From positions 555,724 through 619,723 of the forward strand of contig NZ_JAALFH010000067.1 in NCBI RefSeq assembly GCF_011058255.1: a stretch of DNA of 64,000 nucleotides, given 5' to 3'. The notes under the pieces are model-generated. The model made no database searches, was not told where the DNA came from, and saw only the letters and a program-made list of their open reading frames with translations. The translations under genes were made by a program, and so were the position numbers. Positions 1-8,660 of this stretch are shown here, piece after piece. The DNA is from Thioalkalivibrio sp. XN8. GTDB lineage: Bacteria; Pseudomonadota; Gammaproteobacteria; Steroidobacterales; XN24. Numbering within the stretch: position 1 is the first letter of the stretch; every line of letters starts with the position of its first letter.

Positions 1-1
1 C

Positions 2-364
2 ATCGTCGGGCGCTTCCTCGAGCACACGCGGATCTATTACTTCCGCAACGGCGGCGCGGAGGAGTACTTCATCGGCTCCGCCGACTGCATGAAGCGCAAC
101 CTCGAGGACCGGGTAGAGACCGTGGTCCCGGTCGACGACCCGGACTGCCAGCGCGCTCTGCGCGAAGTGCTGGACGTGCAGCTCAACGACCGGCGCAGCG
201 CCTGGGACATGCAGCCGGACGGCAGCTACGTGCAACGCACGCCCGGGGACGGCGACGACCCGCGCGGCGCCCAGGAGCAGCTGATCGCCCTGGCCCAGAA
301 GCGGGCGCGCGCCACCGGCCGCAAGAAGCTGCAGGGGCGCGGCAAGCGACGCGCGCGCGGCTGA
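2..364 (+). CDS. ppk1: Polyphosphate kinase 1, C-terminal end (partial)
   Basis: This is the last 120 codons of a polyphosphate kinase, the enzyme that reversibly polymerises ATP gamma-phosphate into polyphosphate. The 5' part lies outside the window. The visible start, IVGRFLEHTRIYYF followed by YFIGSAD and RNLEDRVE, matches the end of the PPK1 C-terminal catalytic domain, where families usually read SADWM-RN; here a Cys replaces that Trp (SADCM). The protein ends in a very basic tail (RKKLQGRGKRRARG). The gene converges on the short-chain dehydrogenase behind it with a 2-base gap and no visible terminator. The family call rests on recalled motifs. Confidence 0.88.
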   Translation: MVGRFLEHTRIYYFRNGGAEEYFIGSADCMKRNLEDRVETVVPVDDPDCQRALREVLDVQLNDRRSAWDMQPDGSYVQRTPGDGDDPRGAQEQLIALAQKRARATGRKKLQGRGKRRARG

Positions 365-366
365 GG

Positions 367-1209
367 CTAGGGCCAGCGCTCGCGGCCGCCCAGCTTCCGG
401 TAGCGCCGGGCAGCCGCCGCACTGACCGCGTCGACGGCTGCCGGGCAGAGCCGGTCCAGCCACCACAGCAGCCGGATCTCCCAGGGGAACACCACCCGGG
501 CGCGATCGCGGGCGACCCCGCGCAGGATCGTCCGCACGGACGGCTCGAGCTCGAGAAACCGGAACGGCACCGCCGCCTCGACGCGGGCCCGGTCCACGCC
601 GGTCATCACCGCGTTGTCCAGGATGCGCGTGCGCACGAAGCCGGGGCAGACGGCCGTAACACCGATGCCGAGATCCCGCCCCTCGGCGCGCAGCGCCCGC
701 GACAGGCCCACCACGCCGTGCTTGGTGGCCGTGTAGGCGGCGTACAGTGGCCCTGGCAGCAGGCCGAAGGCCGAGGCCGTGTTGACCACCTGGCCGCCGC
801 CGGCGTCCGCCATGCGCTGCCAGGCGGCGTGACAGCCATGGATCACGCCCATCAGGTTGATCTCCACCACGCGCCGCCAGGTGGCGAGGTCGACGTCCCG
901 GGCATCGCCGGCCGCGCCGATCCCGGCATTGTTGAACAGCAGGTCGACGCGTCCGTGTGCCGCCCAGGCCGCGGCGAAGCGGTCCTCGAACGCAGCCGCG
1001 TCGCAGACGTCCAGCTCGACCGCCGACGCGGTGCCGCCGGCGGCCGCGATCGCCCTGGCGGCGGTCGCGCTCGCCGCGCCGTCGATGTCCGCCAGCACCA
1101 CGCGGGCGCCCGAGGCCGCCAGCATCTGCGCCATGCCCAGGCCCAGCCCCGAGCCGGCCCCGGTGACGAACGCCGTCTTGCCCGCGAAGCCACCGATCCC
1201 CTCGCTCAC
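367..1209 (-). CDS. Short-chain dehydrogenase/reductase (second of a tandem pair)
   Basis: This 280-residue protein is a classical SDR oxidoreductase of unknown substrate. It has the Rossmann motif TGAGSGLG at residues 16-23, an Asp at 41 after beta-2 (ADID), NNAG at 93-96 and the catalytic set Ser146, Tyr159 and Lys163 (YTATK). The start chosen is GTG at 1209, which overlaps the stop of the upstream SDR as GTGA and follows a GGGGAAAG ribosome site. The reading frame stays open far upstream through the neighbouring genes, but that part has no homology-like sequence and lies antiparallel or out of frame to real genes. It shares an operon with the SDR at 1206-1979 and may act on a related substrate. 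Confidence 0.88.
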   Translation of the reverse strand: MSEGIGGFAGKTAFVTGAGSGLGLGMAQMLAASGARVVLADIDGAASATAARAIAAAGGTASAVELDVCDAAAFEDRFAAAWAAHGRVDLLFNNAGIGAAGDARDVDLATWRRVVEINLMGVIHGCHAAWQRMADAGGGQVVNTASAFGLLPGPLYAAYTATKHGVVGLSRALRAEGRDLGIGVTAVCPGFVRTRILDNAVMTGVDRARVEAAVPFRFLELEPSVRTILRGVARDRARVVFPWEIRLLWWLDRLCPAAVDAVSAAAARRYRKLGGRERWP

Positions 1210-1979
1210 TGCACTTTCCCCGGATAGCCCGACACCCAGCGCATCATGGTGCGCTTGGCCCCGCCGGGCAACGGCTCGGTCAGCGCCCGCAGCAGGCGAT
1301 AACGCCAGCCGACGTGCCAGCAGAGGCGACGGCCGTGGGCGGCGCGCCAGATCACCTCGGCCACCTGCCCGGGCTCGAGCTGGACGCCCAGGCGATCCAT
1401 GGCGCCGCTGCGCCCGCCGGCGATCATCGGCGTGCGCACGAATGCCGGCATGAGGTAGGCGACGCGAATGCCATGGCGCCGCCACTCGATGTCGAGCGCC
1501 TCGCTCAGCCCGCGCACGAACATCTTGGTGGCGGAATAGGTCGCGTAATCCGGCGAGCCGTAGGCGGCCGAGGCCGAGGCGACGTTGACGACTCCGCCGC
1601 GGGCCCGGGCCAGCAGCGGGAAGGCCGCCAACAGCGTCTCCACCGCACCGCGGGCGTTCACGTCGATGAGCTGGCGGTGGGCCGCCGCCGGCATTTCCTC
1701 GAACGGACCGATGTGCAGCACGCCCGCGTTGTTGACCAGCAGGTCCAGGCTGCCGTCGGGGCCGCACAGCGCAGCCAGCGCCCGCGCAATCGACTCGGGC
1801 TCGGTCACGTCGCAGGGACAGGCCACCGCGGCACTCGCGCCGAGCTGCCCGGCCAGGGCGGCGACTCCCGCCTCGTCCCGGTCGGCCAGCCCGACGCGCC
1901 AGCCCCGCGCGGCAAACAGCTCGGCAGTCGCCCGCCCGATGCCCGACGCCGCCCCGGTAATGAACACCTTCTGTTGCAT
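1206..1979 (-). CDS. Short-chain dehydrogenase/reductase (first of a tandem pair)
   Basis: This 257-residue classical SDR has TGAASGIG at residues 8-15, NNAG at 83-86 and catalytic Ser135, Tyr148 and Lys152 (YSATK). ADRDE after beta-2 (Asp33) suggests NAD preference, though that is a weak predictor. The ATG start follows a GGGGAG ribosome site at the right distance. Its TGA stop overlaps the GTG start of the next SDR, so the two are probably translationally coupled. The substrate cannot be told from sequence; the C-terminal region (about 210-257) is rich in Trp and Arg and resembles SDRs that sit on membranes or act on lipids, which is inference only. Confidence 0.88.
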   Translation of the reverse strand: MQQKVFITGAASGIGRATAELFAARGWRVGLADRDEAGVAALAGQLGASAAVACPCDVTEPESIARALAALCGPDGSLDLLVNNAGVLHIGPFEEMPAAAHRQLIDVNARGAVETLLAAFPLLARARGGVVNVASASAAYGSPDYATYSATKMFVRGLSEALDIEWRRHGIRVAYLMPAFVRTPMIAGGRSGAMDRLGVQLEPGQVAEVIWRAAHGRRLCWHVGWRYRLLRALTEPLPGGAKRTMMRWVSGYPGKVQ

Positions 1980-2039
1980 CTCGACTCCCCTGGTGACCGC
2001 GCCAGCTTAAAGCGGCCCGCAGGACAGGGATAGCCGGGC

Positions 2040-3173
2040 TCAGTCGTGATTGCCGCCCTCGCCCACGGGCAGGTGCGTGAAACCCTCGGGCGAACCGAGG
2101 CCGAGCCGGTCCCGGCGCGCCGTGGGCGGGCTCTGGACATAGAGTCCGAGCAGGTCCGCCAGTGCCTGTAACGCGCGCAGGTGACAGCGCTCGTAGCCGT
2201 GCGTCGCGTCGGTGCCGAAACAGACCAGCGCGGTGCGGATGTCGTTGCCGGCCTCGATGGCCGAGGCACTGTCGCAACGGTAATGGCGGAACACGTCGCG
2301 CTGGTGGCGGATGCCGTAGTCGCGGCACAGCTCCAGCAGCTTGTGGGTCAGGTGGTAGTCGAAAGGCCCGGCCGAGTCCTTCATGCAGATGGTCACGCCG
2401 AACTCGTCGCCCGCCTGGATCGGTGCCACGGGGCCGGTATCGACCGTCACCATCTCGGCCACGTCGCCGTGCAGCACGGCCGAGGCGCCCGAGCCGACCT
2501 CCTCGCTGATGGTGAACAGCAGGTGGCAGTCGACCGGCAGCCGGGTCTTGCTCTCGACCAGGGCCTTGGCCACGGCCAGGACCGTGGCCACGCCGCCCTT
2601 GTCGTCGAGATGGCGCGAGTTGATGAACCCCGACGGCGTGATCTCGGGCTGGGCGTCGATGGCGACGAAGTCGCCGCGGTTGAGGCCGAGCCGGACCAGG
2701 TCGGCGCGCCGGAAGCACTCTTCGTCCAGCCGGAGTTCCACGCACTCCCAGCTCACCGGCAGGCTGTCGATCTCCAGGTTGTAGGCATGACCGGACGCCT
2801 TCGTGGGCAGGATCGTGCCGCGATAGCTGCCGGCGTCGGTGTAGACGGTGGCCCGGGCGCCCTCGGCAAAGCGACTGGACCAGGTCCCGACCGGCAGGAG
2901 CTCGAGACGGCCGTTGTCTTTCAGGTCTGCCGTGATGGCGCCGATGGTGTCGAGATGCGTGACGATGGCGCGATCGGGGCTGCCCTGGGCGCCCTTGAGG
3001 TCCGCGCGGATGGCCCCGCGGCGCGTGATTTCCGCCGGGATGCCCAGCTCCTCGAGCCGGCCGAGCGTGTAGCGCACGGCCTCGTCGGTGAAGCCGGCCG
3101 GACTGGGAATCTCGACCAGTTCGACCAGCACCTGTTGCAGGTAATCGAGATCAATCTCCAGGGGTCGCATCAC
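2040..3173 (-). CDS. M42-family metallopeptidase of the NAGGN osmolyte cluster
   Basis: This 377-residue zinc aminopeptidase-like protein is the third gene of the N-acetylglutaminylglutamine amide cluster. Metal and catalytic motifs of the M42 fold are visible: His73-x-Asp75 (THLDT), Asp190-Asp191-Lys (LDDKGG), Glu224-Glu225 (SEEVGSG) and Asp245 (VDTG). The substrate is unproven; because it always travels with the dipeptide synthesis genes, turnover of the osmolyte dipeptide or trimming of a precursor is plausible. Its ATG-ATG start lies 23 bases inside the end of ngg, so translation is likely coupled. I recognise it from the three-gene trio described in proteobacteria (amidotransferase, GNAT/ATP-grasp, M42 hydrolase). 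Confidence 0.87.
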   Translation of the reverse strand: MMRPLEIDLDYLQQVLVELVEIPSPAGFTDEAVRYTLGRLEELGIPAEITRRGAIRADLKGAQGSPDRAIVTHLDTIGAITADLKDNGRLELLPVGTWSSRFAEGARATVYTDAGSYRGTILPTKASGHAYNLEIDSLPVSWECVELRLDEECFRRADLVRLGLNRGDFVAIDAQPEITPSGFINSRHLDDKGGVATVLAVAKALVESKTRLPVDCHLLFTISEEVGSGASAVLHGDVAEMVTVDTGPVAPIQAGDEFGVTICMKDSAGPFDYHLTHKLLELCRDYGIRHQRDVFRHYRCDSASAIEAGNDIRTALVCFGTDATHGYERCHLRALQALADLLGLYVQSPPTARRDRLGLGSPEGFTHLPVGEGGNHD

Positions 3174-4971
3174 TCACCTGTGCCGTCTGGGGGAAAAGAA
3201 AATCGATGAAGCGCTCGGCCGTCGGTTGCGGCTCGTGGTTGGCGAGGCCCGGCCGCTCATTGGCCTCGATGAACACGTAGTCCTCGCCGGCCGGGTCGGG
3301 CACCAGCAGGTCGAGCCCCACCACGGGGATTTTCAGCGCGCGGGCGGCCCGCTCGCAAACCTCGCGCAGGCGCGCCGACAACTGCTCGGTGACATCGTGC
3401 AGGGTGCCGCCGGTATGCAGGTTGGCCGTGGCCCGCACCCGCAGCGTCTCGCCGGGCAGCAGCACCTCGTCCATGGCGCGTCCCTGGCGCTCGACACAGC
3501 GCCGGGTTTCCTCGTCCAGCGGAATCTTGCTCTCGCCGCCGGTGGCCGCAGCGCGCCGCCGGCTCTGTTTGCGGATCAGCGTGCCGATGTCGTGCTTGCC
3601 GTCGCCGGTGATCTCGGCCGGCTTGCGCAGGGCCGCCGCCACCACCCGGTAATCGATGACGATCACCCGCAGGTCGTCGCCAGGCAGGTAGGACTCCAGG
3701 AGCACGCAATCGGACACCCTGGCGGCCGCGTCGATCGCGGCGGCGAGTTCCTCGGGCGTGCGCACGTCGACAGCCACTCCCCGGCCCTGCTCGCCGCGCG
3801 CCGGCTTGACCACCACTGCGCCATGCTCCGCCAGGAAAGCCCGGTCGGCGGCGGCGTCGCCGGCCACCTGCTGGGCCGGAACCTCCAGGCCCGCCTGCAC
3901 CAGCAGCTTGCGGGTGATGCGCTTGTCGTCGCAACGGCTCATCGCCACGGCGCTGGTCAGCTCGGACAGCGACTCGCGGCAGGTAATGCTGCGGCCGCCG
4001 AGCGTCAGGGCAAAGTATCCTTCCTCGGCATCCACCAGCTCGACGCCGATACCGCGGCGCCGCGCCTCGTCGACGATGATCCGCGCATAGGGATTGAGCG
4101 CGTCGTAGTTCTCGGGGCCGACGTAGAGCGGCTCGTTGATGGCGTTCTTGCGCTTGAGGGAGAACACCGGGACGCGCTCGAAGCCCATCTTCTCGTACAG
4201 CCGGATCACCGCCTCGTTGTCGTGCATCACGGACAGGTCCATGAAGGCGCGCCCGCGGGCCGCGTAGTGATCCGCGATCCAGGCCACCAGCGCGCGCCCG
4301 ATCCCCGGCTGCGCCGCCTGCGGGTCGACCGCCAGGCACCACATGCTGGAGCCCTTCTCCGGATCGCCGAAGGCGTGGAGGTGGTCCACGCCGGTGACCG
4401 TGCCGATGATCCGGCCGCTCTCCTCGTCCTCGGCCACGAAGAAGGACAGGGTCCTCGACTTGAGCCGCTCGAGCACGAACTCGGGGCTGGGCGGCACCAT
4501 GCGCCGGCTGCTGAGCAGGCGGTGCATGGCCTCCGCGTCGGCGCGGTTGCGCAGCCGCCGCACCCGGAAGCCGCGCGGCTGCACCCGGGCGGGCCGGTAG
4601 TTGAAGAACCACAGCCGGTAAGTGTGGGAGGGGTCCAGGAACAGGTCCTGCGGCGCCATGGCCAGCACCACGTGCGGGTCGCGCAGGTAGATGGCGATGT
4701 CGCGCCGGTCCTCCTGCTCCTGCAGCAATGTCCGCGCCAGTTCGGCGTTGTCGCTGAAGGTATGGGCGAAAATCAGCCGGCCCCAGCCGCAGTCCACCGT
4801 GGCGTTGGGCTTGAGAGGGGTGCCCTTGTGCTGCGGGTCCTCTTCCACGAACCCGTGCAGGGTCGCCGACCCCTGGCGCTCGAGCCGGTGCCGGTAGCGA
4901 TCCGGGGCAGCGCTTCCGCCCCGTCCCGCCCGGTCGCCGCCGCCCTTCTTCCTGGTTCCGGTCACCGTCAC
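3151..4971 (-). CDS. ngg: N-acetylglutaminylglutamine synthetase (GNAT plus ATP-grasp)
   Basis: This 606-residue fusion protein acetylates and ligates glutamine to form the osmoprotectant dipeptide backbone. Residues about 133-275 form a GNAT acetyltransferase with the acetyl-CoA loop QPGIGRAL (221-228). Residues about 345-595 form an ATP-grasp ligase with VKPARGEQGRGV (389-400), the metal-binding Asp554 (GLDLLVP) and Glu569/Asn571 in FIEANERPGL. The start is taken as GTG at 4971, which overlaps the asnO stop as GTGA; a second GTG six bases later is possible. An in-frame extension to 5016 is disfavoured because it lies inside asnO. Genes on both sides (asnO, M42 peptidase) are the known partners. 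Confidence 0.9.
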   Translation of the reverse strand: MTVTGTRKKGGGDRAGRGGSAAPDRYRHRLERQGSATLHGFVEEDPQHKGTPLKPNATVDCGWGRLIFAHTFSDNAELARTLLQEQEDRRDIAIYLRDPHVVLAMAPQDLFLDPSHTYRLWFFNYRPARVQPRGFRVRRLRNRADAEAMHRLLSSRRMVPPSPEFVLERLKSRTLSFFVAEDEESGRIIGTVTGVDHLHAFGDPEKGSSMWCLAVDPQAAQPGIGRALVAWIADHYAARGRAFMDLSVMHDNEAVIRLYEKMGFERVPVFSLKRKNAINEPLYVGPENYDALNPYARIIVDEARRRGIGVELVDAEEGYFALTLGGRSITCRESLSELTSAVAMSRCDDKRITRKLLVQAGLEVPAQQVAGDAAADRAFLAEHGAVVVKPARGEQGRGVAVDVRTPEELAAAIDAAARVSDCVLLESYLPGDDLRVIVIDYRVVAAALRKPAEITGDGKHDIGTLIRKQSRRRAAATGGESKIPLDEETRRCVERQGRAMDEVLLPGETLRVRATANLHTGGTLHDVTEQLSARLREVCERAARALKIPVVGLDLLVPDPAGEDYVFIEANERPGLANHEPQPTAERFIDFLFPQTAQVSDATPGD

Positions 4972-6737
4972 ACTCCGTGGGTCTGCAACCAGATTTCGAG
5001 CACCGCCAGCTGCCACAGCTTGGAGCCGCGCAGGGGGGTCAGGTGCTCCTCGGGCGCCGCCAGCAGCCGCTCGACGTACTCCGGCCGGAAGATGCCGCGC
5101 TGGCGGGCCGCCTGGCCCCGCAGGGCATCCTGTACCATCTCGAGGCTTTCGCCGCGCAGGTACTTCAGCGCCGGCACGGGGAAGTAGCCCTTGGGACGGT
5201 CGATGACGCCGTCGGGGATCACTCGCCGGGCCGCTTCCTTGAGGACGCCCTTGCCGCCCTGCGCCAGTTTCAGCGGCGCCGGGCAGCGCGCCGCCAGCTC
5301 CACCACCTCATGGTCGAGGAACGGCGTGCGGGCCTCGAGGCCCCAAGCCATGGTCATGTTGTCCACGCGCTTGACCGGGTCGTCCACCAGCATGACCGTG
5401 GTATCGAGATGCAGCGCCTTGTCGACCGGCGCCTCGGCCGTCGCCGCGGCGAAATGCGCGGCGACGAACTCGCGGCTGAAGTCCCGGCTGACCAGGCCCG
5501 GGTCGATGGCCTCCGCCAGCTCCTCGTGGTCCCGGTCGAAGAAGACCCGGGCGTAGTCGCCGATCGGGTCGGTGCTCTCCAGCAGCGGCGGGTACCAGTG
5601 ATAGCCGCCGAACACTTCGTCGGCGCCCTGCCCGCTCTGCACCACCTTGACGTGCTTGGAGACCTCGCGCGACAGCAGGTAGAAGCCGATGTTGTCGTGA
5701 CTGACCATCGGCTCCGCCATGGCGGAGAAACAGCCCGGCAGGTGCTTGAGCAGGGTGCCGGCGTCGATGAAGACCTGGTGATGCTCGGTGCCGAAGGTCT
5801 GCGCCACGAGGTCGGAGTAACGGAACTCGTTGCCCTCCTCCTTGCCGACGTCCTCGAAACCGACCGTGAAGGTATTCAGGTGCGGCACGCCCTCGCGGGC
5901 GAGCAGGCCGGTGATCAGGCTCGAGTCCAGGCCGCCCGACAGCAGCACGCCGACCGGCACGTCGCCGGTGAGGCGCCGGCGCACGGCCAGGCGCATCGAC
6001 TCCAGCACCGCGTCCTCCCATTCCCGCTCATCCCGCGGGTCGCCGTCCCGGGCGCCGAAGCTCAGCGTCCAGTAGCGGTGCTCCTCGACCGTGCCGTCGG
6101 TCGCCAGCCGCAGCCAGCAGCCCGGCGCCAGCTTCCGCACCGCCTTGAGCAGGGTCATCGGGGCGGGCACGACCGAGTGAAAACTCATGTAGTGATGCAG
6201 CGCGGCCGGGTCCAGCTCCCGCGTCGAAAGCCCGTCGCGCAGCAGCGCCGGCAACGAGGAGGCGAACCGGAACACGCCCTCGTCATGCGTGTAATACAGC
6301 GGCTTGATGCCCAGGCGGTCGCGCGCGAGGAACAGCCGCCCGCTGTCGTGCTCGCGGATGCAGAAGGCGAACATGCCCTTGAACTCGTCCACGCAACGCT
6401 CGCCCCAGGCGTGATACGCCTTGACGATCACCTCGGTGTCGCTGCGCGAGAAGAAGCGATAGCCCTCGCCGGTGAGGCGGCGGCGGAGCTCGTCATGGTT
6501 GTAGATGCAGCCATTGAAGACGATGGTCAGGCCCAGCTCGTGATCGCGCATCGGCTGCGCGCCGCGTTCCGACAGGTCGACGATGGCCAGCCGACGATGT
6601 CCCAGCGCCACCCGGCCCTGCGCCACGAGCCCGTCGTCGTCCGGGCCGCGGGCGCTCATCAAATCCAGCATCCGTTGCACGCGACCGGGGTCGGCCGCGG
6701 CGCCGTCGAAGCGCATTTCGCCGGCGATTCCACACAT
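4968..6737 (-). CDS. asnO: N-acetylglutaminylglutamine amidotransferase (AsnB-like)
   Basis: This 589-residue class II glutamine amidotransferase is the first gene of the NAGGN operon and forms the terminal amide of the osmolyte. The start at 6737 is fixed by two facts: it places Cys at position 2 (MCGIAGE), the N-terminal nucleophile after Met removal, and it follows an AAGGAG ribosome site. The glutaminase domain covers about 1-200; the synthetase domain carries the PP-loop SGGLDSS at 267-273. An upstream in-frame extension of 36 codons would bury the nucleophile and is rejected. Compared with ordinary asparagine synthetase B, the context with ngg and the M42 gene sets the function. Confidence 0.9.
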   Translation of the reverse strand: MCGIAGEMRFDGAAADPGRVQRMLDLMSARGPDDDGLVAQGRVALGHRRLAIVDLSERGAQPMRDHELGLTIVFNGCIYNHDELRRRLTGEGYRFFSRSDTEVIVKAYHAWGERCVDEFKGMFAFCIREHDSGRLFLARDRLGIKPLYYTHDEGVFRFASSLPALLRDGLSTRELDPAALHHYMSFHSVVPAPMTLLKAVRKLAPGCWLRLATDGTVEEHRYWTLSFGARDGDPRDEREWEDAVLESMRLAVRRRLTGDVPVGVLLSGGLDSSLITGLLAREGVPHLNTFTVGFEDVGKEEGNEFRYSDLVAQTFGTEHHQVFIDAGTLLKHLPGCFSAMAEPMVSHDNIGFYLLSREVSKHVKVVQSGQGADEVFGGYHWYPPLLESTDPIGDYARVFFDRDHEELAEAIDPGLVSRDFSREFVAAHFAAATAEAPVDKALHLDTTVMLVDDPVKRVDNMTMAWGLEARTPFLDHEVVELAARCPAPLKLAQGGKGVLKEAARRVIPDGVIDRPKGYFPVPALKYLRGESLEMVQDALRGQAARQRGIFRPEYVERLLAAPEEHLTPLRGSKLWQLAVLEIWLQTHGV

Positions 6738-6990
6738 GAAATAACTCCTTGTACCCGGCGCATGACTGCCGGTGTTCTCGTTCAGCGTCGTCAGGGATCG
6801 GCATCCACAGGCGCCCTGCTGCGGGGAGCGGCGGGGTCCAAGCACCGGCGTTGCCGGGCGGGCCTGCGGTCTGGTCCGGCGCGCATGATCGCTTACAGCG
6901 CCGCGCGAGCAGCGGTCTCCAGCTAGTGCTCAATACTGCATGCAGGGTAACATGCGGCGCATCATCCTTTCAAATCAATGGCTTCCGCGC
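6738..6990. promoter_or_regulatory. Divergent intergenic region of asnO and the crotonase gene
   Basis: This 253-base gap separates two divergent genes and must hold both promoters. Next to asnO is a clear AAGGAG ribosome site. No convincing -35/-10 pair stands out for the osmolyte operon, which in other bacteria responds to salt. On the plus-strand side, at 6938-6951, is the 14-mer GCATGCAGGGTAAC, which recurs upstream of the gene at 25987. I see no RNA gene or terminator here. Confidence 0.4.
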
Positions 6991-7821
6991 ATGCCCACGA
7001 AATCGGATCCCCCTCCCGGCGCTACTGTCCACAGCACCCGGCACGGCCCCGTGACCCTCGTCACCCTCGCTCGCCCGCGCCGCCGCAATGCCGTCGATCC
7101 GTCGACCGCGCGCGCGCTCTACCATGCAATGCTGGCCTTCGAGGCCGACGCAGACGCCCGGGTCGCGGTGCTGGCCGGCAGCGGTGACGCCTTCTGCGCC
7201 GGCTTCGACTTGGCCTGCGTGGCCGACGGCTCGGCGGAGCAGTGGCTGGAACAGCTGCATTTCGGCGAGCGCGGCGAGCCGCCGCTGGGACCCATGGGGC
7301 CGACTCGCCTGCGCCTGTCGAAGCCGGTGATCGCGGCCATCGCCGGGCCGGCCGTGGCCGGCGGGATGGAACTCGCGCTGTGGTGCGACCTCCGGGTGAT
7401 GGCGGAGGATGCCTGGATGGGCGTGCTCTGCCGCCGCTGGGGCGTGCCGCTGATCGACGGCGGCACCGTCCGGCTGCCGCGCCTGGTCGGTGCCGGGCGC
7501 GCGCTCGATCTCATCCTTACCGGGCGCCGCATCGACGCCGCCGAGAGCCTGGCCATGGGGCTGTGCGAGCGCGTGGTGCCGCCGGGCAATGCGGTCGCTG
7601 CCGCCCTGGCGCTGGCGGAGTCGCTCGCCGGGGCGCCCCAGCTGTGCCTGCGCGGCGACCGCGACTCGGCCCGCTACGGCGCCTTCCCGGACGAGATGGC
7701 GGCCCTGCAGGCGGAGTTTCACGCCGGCCTGGACGCGCTGCGCAGCGAGGCGACGGCCGGCGCACAGCGCTTTATCGCGGGTGCGGGCCGTCACGGCGCG
7801 CCGCAGGAGGAAAGCTCGTGA
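6991..7821 (+). CDS. Crotonase / enoyl-CoA hydratase family protein
   Basis: This 276-residue protein has the crotonase fold: the oxyanion-hole stretch GDAFCAGFDL and AGPAVAGGMELAL, and the later GGTVRLPRLVG. The first catalytic Glu of rat crotonase (in GGxELA) is present, but the second, normally in the P-E-x-x-x-G segment, is replaced by VLCRRWG. Loss of that Glu argues against ordinary enoyl-CoA hydration; the same CRRWGVPLIDGG signature marks a subfamily usually annotated only as enoyl-CoA hydratase. The start is ATG 6991; ATG 6940 is in frame, but the intervening residues do not look like part of the fold and neither start has a strong ribosome site. Confidence 0.82.
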   Translation: MPTKSDPPPGATVHSTRHGPVTLVTLARPRRRNAVDPSTARALYHAMLAFEADADARVAVLAGSGDAFCAGFDLACVADGSAEQWLEQLHFGERGEPPLGPMGPTRLRLSKPVIAAIAGPAVAGGMELALWCDLRVMAEDAWMGVLCRRWGVPLIDGGTVRLPRLVGAGRALDLILTGRRIDAAESLAMGLCERVVPPGNAVAAALALAESLAGAPQLCLRGDRDSARYGAFPDEMAALQAEFHAGLDALRSEATAGAQRFIAGAGRHGAPQEESS

Positions 7822-7829
7822 CGGGGTAA

Positions 7830-7905
7830 TGGTGGGCCGCCTGGGACTCGAACCCAGAACCAACGGGTTAAAAGCCCGCTGCTCTACCGATTGAGCTAAC
7901 GGCCC
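7830..7905 (-). tRNA. tRNA-Lys (TTT)
   Basis: The minus strand folds into a complete tRNA with acceptor GGGCCGT/GCGGCCC, D-arm GCTC/GAGC, anticodon stem GCGGG/CCCGT with loop CTTTTAA (anticodon TTT), T-arm CTGGG-TTCGAGT-CCCAG, discriminator A and an encoded CCA. It lies directly after queC; queuosine genes next to tRNA-Lys downstream of tol-pal is a common gammaproteobacterial arrangement. A TACACT box about 40 bases upstream could be its -10, but it may also be read through from queC. Confidence 0.97.
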
Positions 7906-7958
7906 CTCGAGGGGCTACGCAGGGCCGCCGGGCCCCGTGGGCGCGACAGTGTAGCCCA

Positions 7959-8660
7959 TCATCCCGGGACGCGGTATCGCGTTGGATCGGGCACGCCGGC
8001 AGCGGCAAAACCCTCGCGCCGCAGGCGGCAGGAATCGCAGCGGCCGCAGGCCGCCCCCGACTCGTCGGCCTGGTAACAGGACACCGTCAGCGCGTAATCG
8101 ACGCCGAGCACGATGCCGCGCCGGATGATCTCCGCCTTGCTCAGCGACAACAGCGGCGCACGCACGCGCAGCGGCTGGCCCTCGACCGCCCGGCGGGTCG
8201 CCAGCGCGGCGAGCTGCTCGAAGGCCGCAATGAACTCGGGGCGACAGTCCGGGTACCCGGAGTAATCGACCGCGTTCACCCCGAGATACAGCTCGTCGGC
8301 CTCCAGCACCTCGGCCAGCCCCATGCCCAGCGCCAGGAACACGCTGTTGCGCGCGGGGACATAGGTCACCGGGATACCGCTGGTCGGCGCCTCCGGCACC
8401 GCGATGGAGCGGTCGGTCAGCGCCGACCCGCCGACCGTGCCGAGATCGATACCGATCACCCGGTGGGAGACGGCCCCGAGGGCGCTCGAGACACGCGCCG
8501 CCGCCGCCAGTTCGGCATCGTGACGCTGGCCGTAGGCGAAACTGAGGGTGTGGCACTCGCGCCCCGCAGCCACGGCCTCGGCCAGCACGGTGGCGGAGTC
8601 GAGCCCGCCCGACAGCAGGACGACGGCGCGGGCGGATGCCTCTTCAGCGCCCGGGAACAT
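7959..8660 (-). CDS. queC: 7-cyano-7-deazaguanine synthase
   Basis: This 233-residue enzyme converts 7-carboxy-7-deazaguanine to preQ0 with ATP and ammonia in the queuosine pathway. The ATP pyrophosphatase P-loop SGGLDS is at residues 17-22. Near the C-terminus four cysteines in the order CYQAD...CGRCDSC form the expected zinc site. Its start overlaps the end of queE by 17 bases, so the two pathway enzymes are co-translated. The length matches the family. Confidence 0.95.
   Translation of the reverse strand: MFPGAEEASARAVVLLSGGLDSATVLAEAVAAGRECHTLSFAYGQRHDAELAAAARVSSALGAVSHRVIGIDLGTVGGSALTDRSIAVPEAPTSGIPVTYVPARNSVFLALGMGLAEVLEADELYLGVNAVDYSGYPDCRPEFIAAFEQLAALATRRAVEGQPLRVRAPLLSLSKAEIIRRGIVLGVDYALTVSCYQADESGAACGRCDSCRLRREGFAAAGVPDPTRYRVPG

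Noticed and set aside
367-2745. A 792-codon minus-strand frame
   Set aside because: Only its last 280 codons form an SDR. The rest runs out of frame through another SDR and the M42 gene; the GTGA overlap at 1209 marks the true start.
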